64,000 bases of DNA from Cymbidium sinense. Lineage: Eukaryota > Streptophyta > Magnoliopsida > Asparagales > Orchidaceae. Where the stretch lies: contig CM038220.1 in assembly GCA_021442155.1 (NCBI GenBank), forward strand, positions 77,363,817 to 77,427,816, in the 5' to 3' direction. The notes beneath the pieces were generated by a model, which worked only from the letters and a program-made list of their open reading frames with translations, made no database searches and was not told the DNA's origin. Positions 36,821 to 49,450 of the stretch are shown here, piece by piece. Position 1 is the stretch's first letter, and each line of letters begins with the position of its first letter. The position numbers and the translations under genes were made by a program.

Positions 36821-37269
36821 CACAATCACAATCTGTGAACACGCATTTATGATACCATATAATAATGCCTCCGCTCCAACCGTCGCTCTCGAAACCAATC
36901 CTTGAACCAAGGATGACAAGTTTCTGCCTCACTTCCCCCTGATAGGCATGACCCAATCGATGAAAGTGCAACAGGAATCTCTCTAGAAGATCGTGTGCGC
37001 CAGATAGAAGAGTCCCAAAATGAGATAATCTGACTATTACGAGAAACATGGCAGCCGCTACTATGACAAACGCATCTCTCCCAAGATCGATCGTTAGCCA
37101 GGAGAGGTCAAAATGCTAACACAGGGCGTTCTCGCCATCAGGCTGAAGTTCTTCCACTTCCAAACCGTGATGCTGACCTCCTTGACACCACTAATTCTAC
37201 TCATCCATCATTTGCAGCTCAACCGACTGCTAATTCATCATTTATTGTAGCAGCACACACTTATCCACC

Positions 37270-38040
37270 ATCATATATCGTGGAAATACGCAAGTGGGAG
37301 AAGAATTCCACTTTAAATATGAAAATCATCTTTCCTCTTATCGCGACTATCAGGAGTCTTCACTTTTGACTGAAGCTATTCTTCAACATCCCATTCCCGT
37401 AGGGTTCAAGCTTCCGAGCATTGACTCTTATGATGGGGCAACTGACCCATATGAACACATCGACCCTTACAAGACTATCATATATATCCAATGAGCTCCT
37501 GACACACTGCTTTGTTTGGTCTTTCTAGTCACCCTCAAGGGTCAAGCTCGTACTTGGTTCTACTCCCTTCCAAGGAGATCCATCCATACCTTTGATGAAC
37601 TCACTAAGATTTTTGTAGAATAGTTCATTACAAATTAGAGGATCATTAAAGATTCCTCTCATCTCTTAGGCATTCATCAAAATGAGAGTGAATCACTTAA
37701 GGATTACTTTCAGAGATTCTCCTGGCTCAAATACAGGTAGACCCTCTATTAAGAGTTTTCCTTGGAGGGCTCATCCGGGCCTTTACGCTCATCTAATGCA
37801 GATCTGATCCGCTTATATGCAGACTTGGTTCATTGTGTTGAAGCGCAAATTTCTGTTGATGAGGCTATTAATACCCATCGTAAATAATGTGAATAATCCA
37901 AGGGAAAATGTAAGAGTACCCCAGGGAACACAGATCAACAATCCCATTAAAAGAAGCAACAAGGCAGTCGTGATCTCCCTCCATGACCCTCACATCAGCG
38001 ACGTGAACCATGACCAGAAAAGGAATACACACCACTGAAC
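37270..38040 (+). pseudogene. gag remnant of the 11.3-kb element
   Basis: Capsid-type gag. IPVGFKLPSIDSYDGATDPY at about 37396-37455 is the standard 'GFKLP..SYDGTTDP' gypsy gag block. Then a shifted frame reads LKGQARTWFYSLP (about 37534), SLKDYFQRF (about 37694) and LIRLYADLVHCVEAQISVDE (about 37806). Several stops (for example before 37500 and near 37622) break it. No zinc knuckle is recognisable. Confidence 0.7.
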
Positions 38041-38389
38041 ACATCTCGTGTTAATTTCTTGATGGTCATTCGAGATGAAAAGACCAGCAAGTGGCCACAT
38101 CCGAAATCAAATTCAATAAATGAGTAATTATCACTTTCCGAAGTCATGGACATACTACCGAGTATGTAAACAACTCAAAGAAAAAATCGAGGCTCATTCA
38201 ATAAGGATATCTATCGATTTGTGAGAATCAACTCAAGTAAATATAACTCCAACTTGGGGGGGACAACGGAGACAATCATCATAGAAATAACAAAATAGTT
38301 GCCAGATAGTTAGAGAAATTGAAACAATCGTAAGAGGACCACTACTATCTAATCAAGTCCTCATTGCCACCTCCGAAGAATCAGAGTTA

Positions 38390-38770
38390 AAGAAATCTCG
38401 TATTAATCATTCCATCACTTTTAATGACTCAGACTTAGAAGGAGTCCAAGTTCCATATCAAGATTCACTTGTCATCAGTGTAGGGATGATCCATGCTATA
38501 ATGTTAAAAGAATTTTGATTGATAACGGGAGTTCTGTCGATGTCATTTTTTACTCCACATTTCTTAGCATGGGCTTGGTTAGGAAAAAGCTCCAACCTGC
38601 TGAGAGACCATTATACGGGTTTGATTTGTGTGAGCAGAGGGGGCAATCACCCTTCTTGTTGTCCTCGAAAAATTTTCTCAACAAGTGACTCATTCAATTC
38701 AATTCATGATGGTCAAGTCAGATTCAATGTACAATGATATCTTCAGAAGGCCCCACCAATCAATTTTTGA
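38390..38770 (+). pseudogene. aspartic protease remnant of the 11.3-kb element
   Basis: ITFNDSDLEGVQVPYQDSLV (about 38418) precedes LIDNGSSVDVIF, with the catalytic D-N-G-S at 38521-38532. Tat proteases usually read D-G-G-S or D-T/S-G-S, so the N is a variant. The frame breaks just after SMGLVRKKLQPAE-like sequence. Confidence 0.65.
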
Positions 38771-39039
38771 TATTTTTACTTCGGTATCTCATCTTAAGAC
38801 AAAATTTCCAACCCCCGTTGGGGTTGGAGTGGTCTGTGAAATTTAACAAATAGCGTAATCATGTTACCTCAGACAAGCTCAACCACGCCCTTCGGTGACC
38901 TTCAGCATCGAGAATTTTAATTTTTGAGATGAAGAAATACCTCAGAGATCTCTGCCTATAGAAGACTTGCTCTGTGTTTCATTATCAGATGACCAACCTT
39001 CTGAGCGATTAAGTCGGATCTCTCTCTCGAGCAGAGGAA

Positions 39040-40400
39040 AAATACATAGACTTCTTGCACAAAAATCAAGACATCTTTGCTTGGAGTCCAACAGATATGC
39101 TTGGGGTCGACCCCAATGTGATCATGCACTCCCTCAAGATTGATTCAACATTCAAATCTATCTTCCAAAAGAAGCAGAGTTTTGCACCTGATCACCTCCA
39201 AGCTATTGAACAGGAAGTTAACAGGCTCTTAGAAGTGGGATTCATATGAGAAGTACATTATCCTATATGGCTAGCAAATGTTGTCATGGCTAAGAAAGCA
39301 AATGAAACTTGGAAAATGTGTATTGATTATACTGATCTCAATAAAGCTTGCCCGAAAGATAATTTTTCCCTCCCCCGAATTGTTCAATTGGCCGATGCTA
39401 CGTCTGGACATCAAATGCTTAGTTTTTTGGATGCTTACTCAGGTTACAACCAAATAAAAATGGACCCAACGGATGAAGAAGTGACATCATTTCAAATATA
39501 TAAAGATTTATATTATTACCAAGTTATGTCATTCGGGTTAAAAAATATTGGTGCTACCTATCAACGTCCTATGAATAAGGTTTTTAAAGACCTCTTAGGC
39601 CACATAATAGAGGTATACGTGGATGACTTGTTTGTAAAAGTTTGGAAGAATCACAACATATTTCGACTTAAAATATACTTTAACCTTCTTGATATTATAA
39701 CATGCGACTTTCGACCAAGTGTGCTTTTGGGGTTCGTCAAAATTTCTTGGGTTCATGGTCACACATGATTGAAGCTAATCCAGAAAATCAAACTCGAGAT
39801 ATGGCTCATCCAAAGAATATCAAAGAAGTTCAATGCTTGAATGGATGAATTGCTGCCTTATCCCGCTTCTTAGTCCATTCTGGGGATAAATACTTATCAT
39901 TCTTTAAAATATTAAAGGGAGTTAAAAATAATAATTTTTTAGTGGACTGATGAATGTCAAGCTGCTTTTGAGCAACTAAGGAAATATTTAACATCTCCAC
40001 CCTTATTATCCAAGCTTATCCAAGGAGAGATGTTATACTTATATCTCACAATCTCTTCCCACGCAATAAGCTCAGTTTTAGTGCAAGAAAAAAATGCAAT
40101 ACATCGACCAATTTACTTTGTCAGCAAAATTCTCTCTGATATAGAAAGTCATTATCCACTGACAGATAAGATGGCTTTGGCTTTAGTTTTCTAAGTGTGA
40201 AAATTATGTCCATACTTCCAAGTTCACACCATGAGTGTTTATACCCATTTACCTTTGAGGGCCCATTCTACAGAAACTAGAGGCATCTGGGAGGTTAATC
40301 AAATTGTCCGTAGAATTGAGAGAGTTCAATATCCATTTTTTACCCAGGCCAGACATAAAGTCTCAAGTACTCGCAGACTTTATAGTGGAATGCATTGCTC
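39040..40400 (+). pseudogene. reverse transcriptase and first RNase H, 11.3-kb element
   Basis: RT block: KNQDIFAWSPTDMLGVDPNV (about 39061), one TGA near 39247, then MCIDYTDLNKACPKDNFSLP (about 39316), FLDAYSGYNQIKM, MSFGLKNIGATYQRPM and the active-site YVDD at 39616-39627. After a frame change come the connection and RNase H pieces WTDECQAAFEQLRKYL (about 39945), RPIYFVSKILSDIESHYPLT (about 40110) and LPRPDIKSQVLADFIVECI (about 40339). One of the best-kept pol stretches in the window; 160 codons are open through the RT core. Confidence 0.85.
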
Positions 40401-40429
40401 CTAATCCAAATGAGCTATCTATTACAACC

Positions 40430-40830
40430 CTTTCGCCTCCTCAATGGACCATCTATGTTGATAGAGCTTCAGGAAATACTAGTGTTGGACCAGGAATCTT
40501 GCTTATTTCCCTCCAATAAGATACCTTAGAGTATGGACTTCGCCTGAAATTCTCTACAACCAATAATATGGCTGAATATGAGGCTCTTATCACAGGGTAG
40601 AGACTTGTCATCGATTATGAAGCTCAAAAATTAATGATCCACACTGATTCTCAGCTTGTCGCCTCCCAGGTTGAAGAAAATTTTAATACTCATAATCCCC
40701 AGCTAGCACAATACCTCAGCTTGATGAAGTCACTTCTTGCCTATATCAAGATATATCAAATCATTCGCATACTACGAGAGAAGAACACTCAAGCAGATGC
40801 TCTCACTAAGCTCGCCACCTCTACTACTGG
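40430..40830 (+). pseudogene. archaeal-type RNase H (aRNH), 11.3-kb element
   Basis: WTIYVDRASGNTSVGPGILL (about 40445), NNMAEYEALITG (about 40564), HTDSQLVASQVEENF (about 40639) and ILREKNTQADALTKLA (about 40769) give the full aRNH order with D, E and D present. The usual VDGAS reads VDRAS (G to R). In-frame TAA/TAG codons occur near 40517 and 40600. The domain supports Tat-lineage placement. Confidence 0.8.
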
Positions 40831-42117
40831 AGATCTATTTAAGAGAAGGGATGTTGAGGAAATATATTTTCCTAGTATCCAAGGGTCATGGGTAATACAG
40901 GCGATTAATGAGACAAAAGAACCTTCGTGGATGGACCCCATTGTGTCCTTTCTACAAGAAGGGACCCTTCCTAATGACCCAACTGCTACAACTCATTTCT
41001 GAAGCAAGCTGCAAATTTTATTATTATCATAGGTGAACTATACAAACGAGCTTTTTTTGGGTCATACTTTAAATGCCTTTCACCATCATAGACTGATTAT
41101 GTATTAAGAGAGGTTCACTCTATAATATGTGGAGAACACCTAAGAGGATGGGTGCTAGCTCTTAAAATTTTAAGGCAATGGTTCTATTGGCCTATGATGA
41201 AGCAAGATGTCTTAGATTTCATGAAAAAATGTGCACAATTGTCAGTTGCACTCTAACCTCTATTATACACCATATACAAAGCTCTCATCCCTTCAAAGTC
41301 TGTGGCCTTTTGCTCAATGGAGAATTGATATCATGAGACCTTTTTTAGTAGCGTCAGGGCAACAAAAGTTTATCATTTTAGCTGTCAACTATTTCGCTAA
41401 ATGGGTGGAGGTTGAACCACTTGCTAACAGAGGCAAACGCTAAACAATTTATTTAGAAAAATATAATATGTCGATTCGATCTTCCTGCAAAGATCATCAC
41501 CGACAATGGAACCCAATTTACTAGAAATGTCTTTACGTCTTTTTATAAAGATCTTCACATTCAGCTGCTGCATACAACTATAGCTCATCCTCAAACTAAT
41601 GGACAGATTGAAGCTACCAACATGACTATACTCAAAGGGTTAAAACATGTATCGAGAAGGCTGGGGGCAATGGGTTGAGGAGCTCTTTAATGTTCTTTGG
41701 GCTTACCGCACTACATCGCGAACTTCGACTAGTGATACACCATATAATTTTTGTTTTGGAACAGAAGCTATTATACCAGTAGATATCAGGATTCCAAGTC
41801 CAATAGTCCAATCATTCAATCATAATAGTAATGAAGAAAAATCTCGACAGAACTTAGACCTGCTCCCCGAAACTTATGACATGGCCTTACTTCGGACTAC
41901 TTCCTACCACCAAATGGTAGCTCATCACTTTAACAGAAAAGTGAAACCCCATCCTATCTCTATCGGCGACTTGGTCCTGCGAAGTCTTGAAGCTGCAGAC
42001 AAAAGCCCTCAACGCAATAAGCTCTCACCTCTTTGGGATGGCCCTAATGTGGTTACAGCTTTGGTCAAGCCAGGAACATTTAAGCTCAAGGATCTAGAAG
42101 GAAAAATCTTACCTTGA
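40831..42117 (+). pseudogene. integrase remnant, 11.3-kb element
   Basis: Zinc-binding region: GEHLRGWVLALKILRQWFYW then PMMKQDVLDFMKKC (about 41130-41235). Core: WRIDIMRPF, then in another frame DNGTQF at 41502-41519 and a glutamate codon at 41610, exactly 36 codons on, giving the D-x35-E spacing. C-terminal part (41647-42117) is open for 156 codons: WAYRTTSRTSTSDTPYNFCF, FGTEAIIPVDI, and the GDLVLR and LSPLWDGPNVV blocks of the GPY/F-type end. Frame changes separate these pieces. Confidence 0.8.
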
Positions 42118-42339
42118 ACTTGGAACACGGAGAATCTCTAGAAGTATTATCAGTAATTCCTACTACATAATTATTACAACTTTTATTTTATCTCGTTTGT
42201 CATTTTCTCTTCAAGCCCATATCTTTGTTCAAATTATCTTATGATTGTATCACTGACCTTATCAGAGTAACGAGTTTATGGCTTTTTCTTTCAAGCTTAT
42301 TGCATATAAGAAATCTCCTTCATTTAATCCTCCCACTTG

Positions 42340-42720
42340 AGAAATGCACAACTCACTTTGTGTCTCGGTTGGGGCATGATCAATCCCAAGGATTTGATGG
42401 GACCTCTTACGTAAGAAGTCAAGTAACACCTTGACTAATGCTTAAGATAGGTCAAAAAGTCCTTGGAGGACATTCCATGGCCTCTTCCATACAGGTAAAA
42501 AGTCAAGTAACACTTTGGTTAATACCTAGGATATGTTAAAAAGTCCTTGGTGGACATTCCACGATCTCTTCCATACAGGTAAGACGTCCAATAATATTTT
42601 AACTAATACCTAGGATAGGCCAAAAGTCCTTGGTGGACTTTCCACGACCTCTTCCATACAGGCTAGCATCGTCGAATAATATTCTGACCAATCACCTCTG
42701 ATAGGTCAAAACAAAACAAG
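42340..42720 (+). repeat. 5' tandem array (84-86-bp unit) after pol
   Basis: CTCTTCCATACAGG occurs at 42482, 42566 and 42649, with CCTAGGATAGGTCAAAA and GTCCTTGGTGGACATTCCA in each unit. The same unit makes larger arrays in the two gag-pol-less elements (49600-50450 and 62490-63070). Confidence 0.8.
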
Positions 42721-42871
42721 AGCAAATCACCCAAAATTTTTAGTTTACTAATGTCATTGATAGCTTTAACATGATGATATAAGAAAGGATCAAAATTCTA
42801 GATAAAAAATAATAATAATAATAAATAACAATACATAAATAAAAGGAAAAGAAATGCATCCTCAAGTGATA

Positions 42872-44817
42872 CTACATGATATCAACGTCCTCCTCACCAA
42901 TGGAAGATGCTCCCTTAAACTCACTCTCAACCTCTTCATCTCCTGAATCTGACGAAGGGTCTTCAGATACTTGGCTGGGAGATAGATTCTCAATACTAGC
43001 TCTAGTTTTATGATGTACTAAGCGGATTCCTTTTAGGAATCCTCGGATGAAACCTTCCTTCAAACATTGGCACTCTAAGTCCTTCACTTTAACATCAAAA
43101 ATATGATTACGAGCTTCTTGGACATGGTCCTCGATAGCATCGCGATATGCTAGGGAGTTCTTAAAGTCTTTCACTACCTTCAAGGAGATTTCATTTGCTT
43201 CTGCTTCTGACATTTTAAGATCCTTCTCAGAAAGATGATCTTACAATGCTTTCTTCTCCAATTCAAGAGCTTTCTTCTCTGTTGCAAGTGCCTTGAATCT
43301 TTTCTCTTTCTGGCGAGTCTTTGCCCTCACCTCAATCAGCTCATCACGAGTGCGCTCCACCTCCTAACACTGGAGAGAAAGAGAAGTTGACATGTTCACT
43401 AGCTCAATTCTACACCCGGTTAGCTGATCCTCCAAAGTCGCCACTTCTTTGGCCTTAGCACTCATCTTTCACTCATACTCGCCTTGCAAATATTTTACCT
43501 TCACAAATTCAATATTCCATTCATCTAGAGCGACAACCAAATGAGCCATCAGCGCTAATGTTAAAAAAATCACAAATATTACACAAAGAAAAAAGAAAAA
43601 GAAAAAAAAGAAATAGAAAGAGAGGATATCGTTCTAATTTGTTTGCTCGTTGACGTTCAGTGCATACGTGCTTTAACACCTCTTCAGGAATATGCGGCTT
43701 CGAGAAACGAATCCCTATATTATGAATTGAGATCTCATGCTTTAACACCTCTTCAGGAACACTTCTCTGCAAATATTTGATTTAGTTACTTCGGCACATG
43801 TCTTCTTTTTCTTTAAAGAAGAAATATTATCATCACCATGATTTCGTAACGGGCTTCTTGAAAGAATCCTGTAAATATGAGGAGACATTTCATCACCTTT
43901 ACTTGATCTCTTCAGTGGAAGAGCATGAGATCTCCCTGTCTGAATGGAAAAGCCAACATCAGGAATATCAAGAGTCATTAAGATTTCATTCTCTTCTGAA
44001 TGGATGCGGAAGGTCATTCAATCTTCCCATCTCTCGGGGAGGCCTCATTTTTCACAAAAAAGAACTCATTTGACCAATTTTTTAGATGGATCCGTGCGAA
44101 AATTATATCCAATTCTTTATAGCTCAATAAAATAATCCGAGCATCACATGTGAATCTACATTCGCACAAGTATTTGATATTCAAAGTCACACCACACTCT
44201 CTAAAGAAGACAGTCAAACCAACGATGATCACTAAAGCTCGAAATGAAAATTGTGACAAAGCTACATTGCATATTTTAAAGATCTCAATCAATTTAGGAG
44301 CCAAAGGGAATCGTAGTCCCGCACGAAGAATCATCTCAGAAACAGTAAAGTATCATGGCGGAAGAGAACGTGCTCGATCAGACTTTTTGACAACAATAGC
44401 TACCAACTCATTGGGGAAATGAAATTTCCTATGGAGCATCATTAAACTGTCAGCTGTGATAGTGAATGATATATCATCTGTAGCTGTCACACTATTAGTT
44501 TTCTTCATCATCATGAAAATATAAATAAAATAAAAAAGAGGAGAGAAAGATAAATGTCTAAGAATTGTGTGAAGCAACTCACTCACCCTAATACTTGGAC
44601 ATATCATTTCCTGACTTTGTTGCTCACAGAAAACTTTGGATAAAGTTTTTTGCCTCCGATCTAACGAAAAATATACACATACATATGAGATCAAAAAAGA
44701 AAAAAAAAAGTTATTTCTCTCTAAAATTACTTGCCAGACTTTCTGAGTTTCTAAGTGATGGTTCCTAATTGACGCATCACTGCCATCTTGGCAGTTGTCA
44801 ACTGTTGAACCATCCAT
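42872..44817 (-). pseudogene. antisense accessory ORF, Transposase_28-like
   Basis: A protein-coding remnant opposite to gag-pol, between the two arrays. Minus-strand order: start near 44817; SLMMLHRKFHFPNELVAIVV (about 44450); a TGA at 44350-44352 in an otherwise continuing frame; MILRAGLRFPLAPKLIEIFK; ALVIIVGLTVFFRECGVTL; LKNWSNEFFFVKN (to about 44040). This matches the plant 'putative gypsy type transposon' family (PF04195, Transposase_28), an accessory protein of unknown function in Tat elements. After frame changes a Lys/Glu-rich coiled-coil-like stretch (about 43250-43450) leads to an open 113-codon C-terminus (43213-42872) with SAYRDA-like and acidic SDSGDEEVESEF parts. Broken here; introns may explain part of this. 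Confidence 0.65.
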
Positions 44818-44854
44818 TGGAGTTTCAAGAAATTCAATTTTCTATATGGGCCTT

Positions 44855-45362
44855 AATCGCCTCCGTCAGACAGTTGAAGCTTCTCTCAGGGGAAAATCAA
44901 AGCCTCGCCATATAAACTACGAGTCTTGATCGCCTCTAAATCCGGTCGATCCGACGAGAACAGTTGATGCCTCTCTCGACAGAAAATCGGAGCCTCGTCG
45001 CATGAACTACGGGTCATGATCCCTCCAAACCCGGTCGGTCCGACGATGATAGTTGTTGCCTTTCTCGAGAAAAAATCGGAGCTTCACAGTATGATCTACG
45101 GGTCTTGATTGCCTCCAAACCCAATCGGTCCAATGAGGACAGTTGATGCCTCTCTCTCGAGAAAATTGGAGCCTCATTATATGAACTACGGGCCTTGATC
45201 GTCTCCAAACCTGGTTGGTCCGACGAGGACAGTTTATGCCTCTCTTGAGGGAAAACCGGAGCCTCACCGTATGAACTACGGACCTTGATCACCTCCAAAG
45301 CCGGTCGGTCTGACGAGGATAGTTGACGCCTCTCTCGAGAGAAAATTGGAGCTCAGATGAAC
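44855..45362 (+). repeat. 3' tandem array (90-bp unit) of the 11.3-kb element
   Basis: ACTACG anchors at 44916, 45006, 45095, 45185 and 45275 give a steady 89-90-bp period. Each unit has CTCTCGAGAGAAAATCGGAG, ATGAACTACGGGTCTTGATC and CCGGTCGGTCCGACGAGGAC. Minus-strand 86- and 94-codon ORFs across it are repeat echoes. Confidence 0.88.
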
Positions 45363-45872
45363 TATGGATCTTAATGAATGACCTTCTTAAGAAGAAGATC
45401 GAGCCATTAACAAAGAAAGAAAAAATTTTTTTTTACCCTAACTCTTGAACTTCTCCTAGATGATTTCTCATCCAATGCAGAGAAACACTAAATCATATGA
45501 GAGTTGTGTCTTTTTACTTGACCCTAGGGGGGTTTTATAGACCCATTATAGGAGCAAGAAGGGAAAAAAAATAAAAAAATGTAAATAAACGAAAAAAAAT
45601 TGAAAAAATTGAAAAAAGCTTATCGTTGCGTCGGCGGACGAGCTCGTAAGCCCCGAGCTCAGAACCCTGAGCCTTGCACCCGCAAGCACCCGCACGCACC
45701 CACGGCCCTGCACCCGCTTCCGCGATCATAATCTTGTGCACCCATGAAAATATATTCTCTCAAACTATATGGTTAATGAATCCATAAATTTCATTGGATA
45801 ATTTATTATTTTCAATTATTTAGTATATATTTTTGGATGATAGAGATAATGTCATCCAAAAATAGAAAGATA
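45363..45872 (+). other. 3' end of the 11.3-kb element before its LTR
   Basis: Non-coding. CCCTAGGGGGGTTTTATAGA (about 45524) has an inverted counterpart near 48605-48622 in the non-autonomous relative. A GC-rich stretch (45630-45725) and a purine-rich AAAAATAGAAAGATA just before the LTR (possible polypurine tract) follow. Confidence 0.55.
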
Positions 45873-47054
45873 TGACACTAAAAATTCTACTAGTCGAAGT
45901 ACGAATCTTGATGTCAAAAGCAATATGAATCTAAGTCGAAACTAATCCAGATCAAGCATTTAAAATATCTTTGAAAACTTTGAGATGTCAGTTAAATCCC
46001 TAAATAGTTCCTAAATATGGAGTGTTTATAATCAAATCAAGCGTTTTGACGAGTCGGATCTAACAAGCTCAAGATCTCTTGATTCTGACTTCATTTGAGC
46101 ATTCAAATACTTGAAATACATCAGATGATTAAGGGAATCATTTTGAACCATCCGATGGAGTGGTTTGGATTTTGCATGTATTTACAGAAATGGCATCCTT
46201 CTAATCCATAAATAGCCCCTCATTCTTCACATGAGAGGGGTCCAAGCTAAAAAGAAGAGAGAGCTCTACAGTTTGAAAATTCTCCAAGCATAATCGTTTA
46301 TCACTCGGCGGTCGCGACCACCATCGCCGCCAACCACCGCCAATTAACCGCCGCCGCCACGCTGGTTTGCGTTGCCACCACCGTGCCGGTCATCACCGCC
46401 ACCATTATCGGTCATACCGCGACCACCGTCTCCAACCACCATCGTGACCACTGCTGACGGCCACAGAAAGCACCACTGCCGCTTGCCGCTGCGGCCGTCG
46501 GCCACCACCATCGATCATCGTCATTATCAACTACTTTCATCTGTCATCACCGCCGACCACCATCGCCGGTATCACGCTCATTATCGCCTTTAATTGCTAA
46601 GCACCACTATCGATCATTGTCATCATCGACCACCATACTGGTCACGCTGCCGATAACCGGCCATGTTTCGCCATCTCGCCGGCTATCACCACCACTAACC
46701 GCCAGTACCGCTGATGGCTGTTCACCATCCTCAATTGCCCCCAACAACTGTTATAACTTAACTAATGCTGCATAGCTGTTGTTACCTCATTCTGGGATTC
46801 TCATTGTCAACCGTTTTCATATACAATTTTGTAATCTCGTTATCGAAAAAATTTTGTACTCCAAAATAGATACATAGTGGAAGATTTTTACTTAGCTAAG
46901 CCTCGTGATTTTTTTCCCCATTTTCGGGAGTTTTTCCACGTAAAAATTCTGGATTTTTCTTATTCATTTTTCAAACATCTGTGTATGTGCTAAATTTTAC
47001 AACAAAGTTAAGACGTAAACTTTTATTCTACTGCAACTGATTTTCTAACACACA
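45873..47054 (+). repeat. 3' LTR of the 11.3-kb Tat element
   Basis: Starts TGACACTAAAAATTC and ends CACACA. TATA-like CATAAATAG at 46207; CAC/CAT/CGN-rich tract at about 46310-46740. About 120 bp longer than the 5' copy through scattered small gaps. The LTR may start a few bases earlier, since relatives begin TGATATGACA. Confidence 0.87.
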
Positions 47055-47236
<182 letters not shown>

Positions 47237-48429
47237 TTATTTTTATTTATTTATTTATTTATTTTATATAATTGTTAGGTGTTAAAAATACAAATCAGGA
47301 ACATGAATATGATCATAAGGTGTTAGAATCAAATAAGAGGCAAATATATGATCATTAGGATTCTAATTAGAAAAATCCAAATATCATGTTTTTAAAAATT
47401 AAGTCTTGATCATTCCTAATAGTATAATATTTTTTAAGCATTGAATATTTTAATTATTTTAACATGGAACGGTTTTGAGCTCATTAAGTACATCATGATG
47501 TATATTTCAAATATAAATTTCAAATTATCTCATAATTGATTTCAAAAAATTTAAATTTAAATGCTTTCGTCAAGATATGAATTTGATTATATGAAGCTAT
47601 ACCACCTAGATAGAACCTACAAAATAGGGGAATAACTCAATTGAGCTTAAAATTTATTAATTAATCTAGTTCAAGCTTAATTATAAGAGTTAAAAAATAA
47701 ATTAATTTATTATAAAAGAGAGAAGATCTGATGATGACGCATTTAATGACAATAATGCGACACTTCTATTTTTAAAAATATGAGACAAAGAAATGTGTTG
47801 AATATGATATTATAATAATAATTAAAAATAATATGTATAAATTAAATAGATAAATTATTAAAATTTATAAAAAAATAAGTCATTTATTTAAAAAAATTAA
47901 ATTAATTTCTTAAGTTATATATATATATATATATATATATATTACTTAAGTAATTTTTTTATTATACTTTAATAATCTTAATGAATAAAATTTATTATCA
48001 ATTCTAATTTATAAATTTAATTAATTTTTTTTATACTTTTAATTATTTGTAATAAATATATCTTATTATTCTCTCTTTTTAGCTCAAATCTCATTTCTAT
48101 ATTTCAAAACTCTCTACAATAATTTAAAATATAGCAAACTATATTTAAAATATTTTTTATATAATTTTACTTCAATTATTTATGACACGCGTGTCCTACA
48201 CGTGTCCCTTTAATTTTTAATATTATTTTAATCAAATATTTATTTATTGTGTCCAACACGTGTTGGAGGCATGTCAGACTCGTGTCCGATACGTGTCAGA
48301 TACTGCACATCTAATTTTTGAAAATGTCGATGTATCATAGAAGAAGATAATATCAAATAACATCTTTGTAGTAATAAAATAATAAAATATCAAAAAAATT
48401 AGACAAGTAATCATGATTACTTATTATAT
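47237..48429. other. AT-rich intergenic, no gene
   Basis: Very AT-rich with a short (TA)n at about 47918-47942. 48185-48300 holds a cluster of ACACGTGTC/GTGTCCGACACG-like palindromic motifs (including CACGTG), perhaps the end of an unidentified element. Confidence 0.45.
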
Positions 48430-48679
48430 ATATATGACGAAGCGAGCGGCAATGCGAAGGGCCGAAGTCGCGAAAGCAGTGTTGGCGTGCGCGGCAAACC
48501 ATACGATGAGGTTATTTTCGTCCGTTTTTGTCCGTTTTCCACGATTTTGAGCGGTTTTAAGCCATTTTTCTTGGATTTTTGACATTTTTGCCCTTAAAGG
48601 GGTCTATAAAAACCCCCCTAGGGCCAAGGGAGAAGGCACACTCCTCATATGACGAGTGTTCCTCTTCTTCTTAACAGGA

Positions 48680-49030
48680 GGTCATTCAAAGGCGATCAAG
48701 ACCCGTAGTTCATATGGCAAGGCTCCAGTTTTCCCTCGAAAGAGGTATCAACTGACCTCGTCGGATCGACTGGGTTAGAAGGAGATCAAGACTCGTAGTT
48801 CATACGACAATGCTCCAGTTTTCCCTTGAAAGAGGTGTCAACCGATCTCACCGACGAAGTTGAGCGATCAAGACGTAGTTCATACGGCAAGAGGCTCCAG
48901 CTTTTCCCTCGAAAGAGGTATCAAGACCTCGTCCGACCGGTTTGGAGGCGATCAAGACCCGTAGTTCATACGGCAAGGCTCGCTTTTCTCAAAAGAGGTG
49001 TCAACCCGACCTCGTCGGACCGATCAAAAG
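48680..49030 (-). repeat. 90-bp array of the minus-strand element
   Basis: CGTAGTTCAT anchors at 48704, 48794, 48874 and 48960. Same unit as the array at 44855-45362, in inverse orientation. Confidence 0.8.
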
Positions 49031-49450
49031 AGCGATCATCGGCAATCGGAGAGGGGTTGACGGCGATGCCCGACGATGGCCGACGTCGGTGGTCGACGAC
49101 AATGCCCTGATCGGTCGAGGTTAACCAAACATGGATGGTGGCAACCAGGATATGACCGGCAGGTATATGACCAAATCTGCAGTACGGCGATGATGGTAAC
49201 GGTGGTGGCGGTGACCGACGACGTGGTAGTGGCCGACGGAGTGGTCGGCAAATGAACCGGCACTGTAATCGCTGCGCGCATGGTGTCGAGTCGGAGGAGA
49301 TGACCGGCGACGACGGTGGTGACCGGCGGAGATTGCCAACGGTGGTCGGCGGACCGGCGACGGGTGGCAAGAAGGTGGTCTAAGCGGCAACCGGGCAGCG
49401 GGTGTGACCGACGGGCGGTGGCTCGAGCGGCGGCAATCGGTGACGATATG
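49031..49450 (-). repeat. CAC/CAT/CGN trinucleotide-biased tract
   Basis: GC-rich; on the minus strand full of CCACCAC, CGCCGGTC and GACCACC phrases with a loose 3-base rhythm. ORFs of 134-204 codons arise on the minus strand, but their translations are low-complexity His/Arg/Pro and do not agree with those in the sister element, so I do not call a gene. Confidence 0.55.

Larger units (their letters stand above)
35743..47054 (+). mobile_element. 11.3-kb Tat-lineage Ty3/gypsy element
   Basis: Direct LTRs of about 1.06 and 1.18 kb flank gag, protease, RT/RNase H, a second archaeal-type RNase H and integrase. These are followed by an 86-bp array, an accessory antisense ORF and a 90-bp array before the 3' LTR. 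A second RNase H plus an antisense ORF downstream of pol is a known Tat layout (Grande/RIRE2 type). Coding parts are better kept than in the giant element but still carry stops and frame changes. Flanks ATATA/ACATA are compatible with a 5-bp TSD but lie in AT repeats, so they prove little. Confidence 0.88.

Noticed and set aside
45007..45298. Minus-strand ORFs of 86 and 94 codons
   Set aside because: They translate a 90-bp (multiple of 3) tandem array, so any open frame repeats; no independent support.
42340..45362. Possible CRISPR-like arrays
   Set aside because: Units are contiguous 84-90-bp tandem repeats without unique spacers, in plant nuclear retrotransposons.
48185..48300. Palindromic CACGTG-rich cluster as a regulatory module
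   Set aside because: No gene nearby; more likely transposon end sequence, but no TIR partner found.
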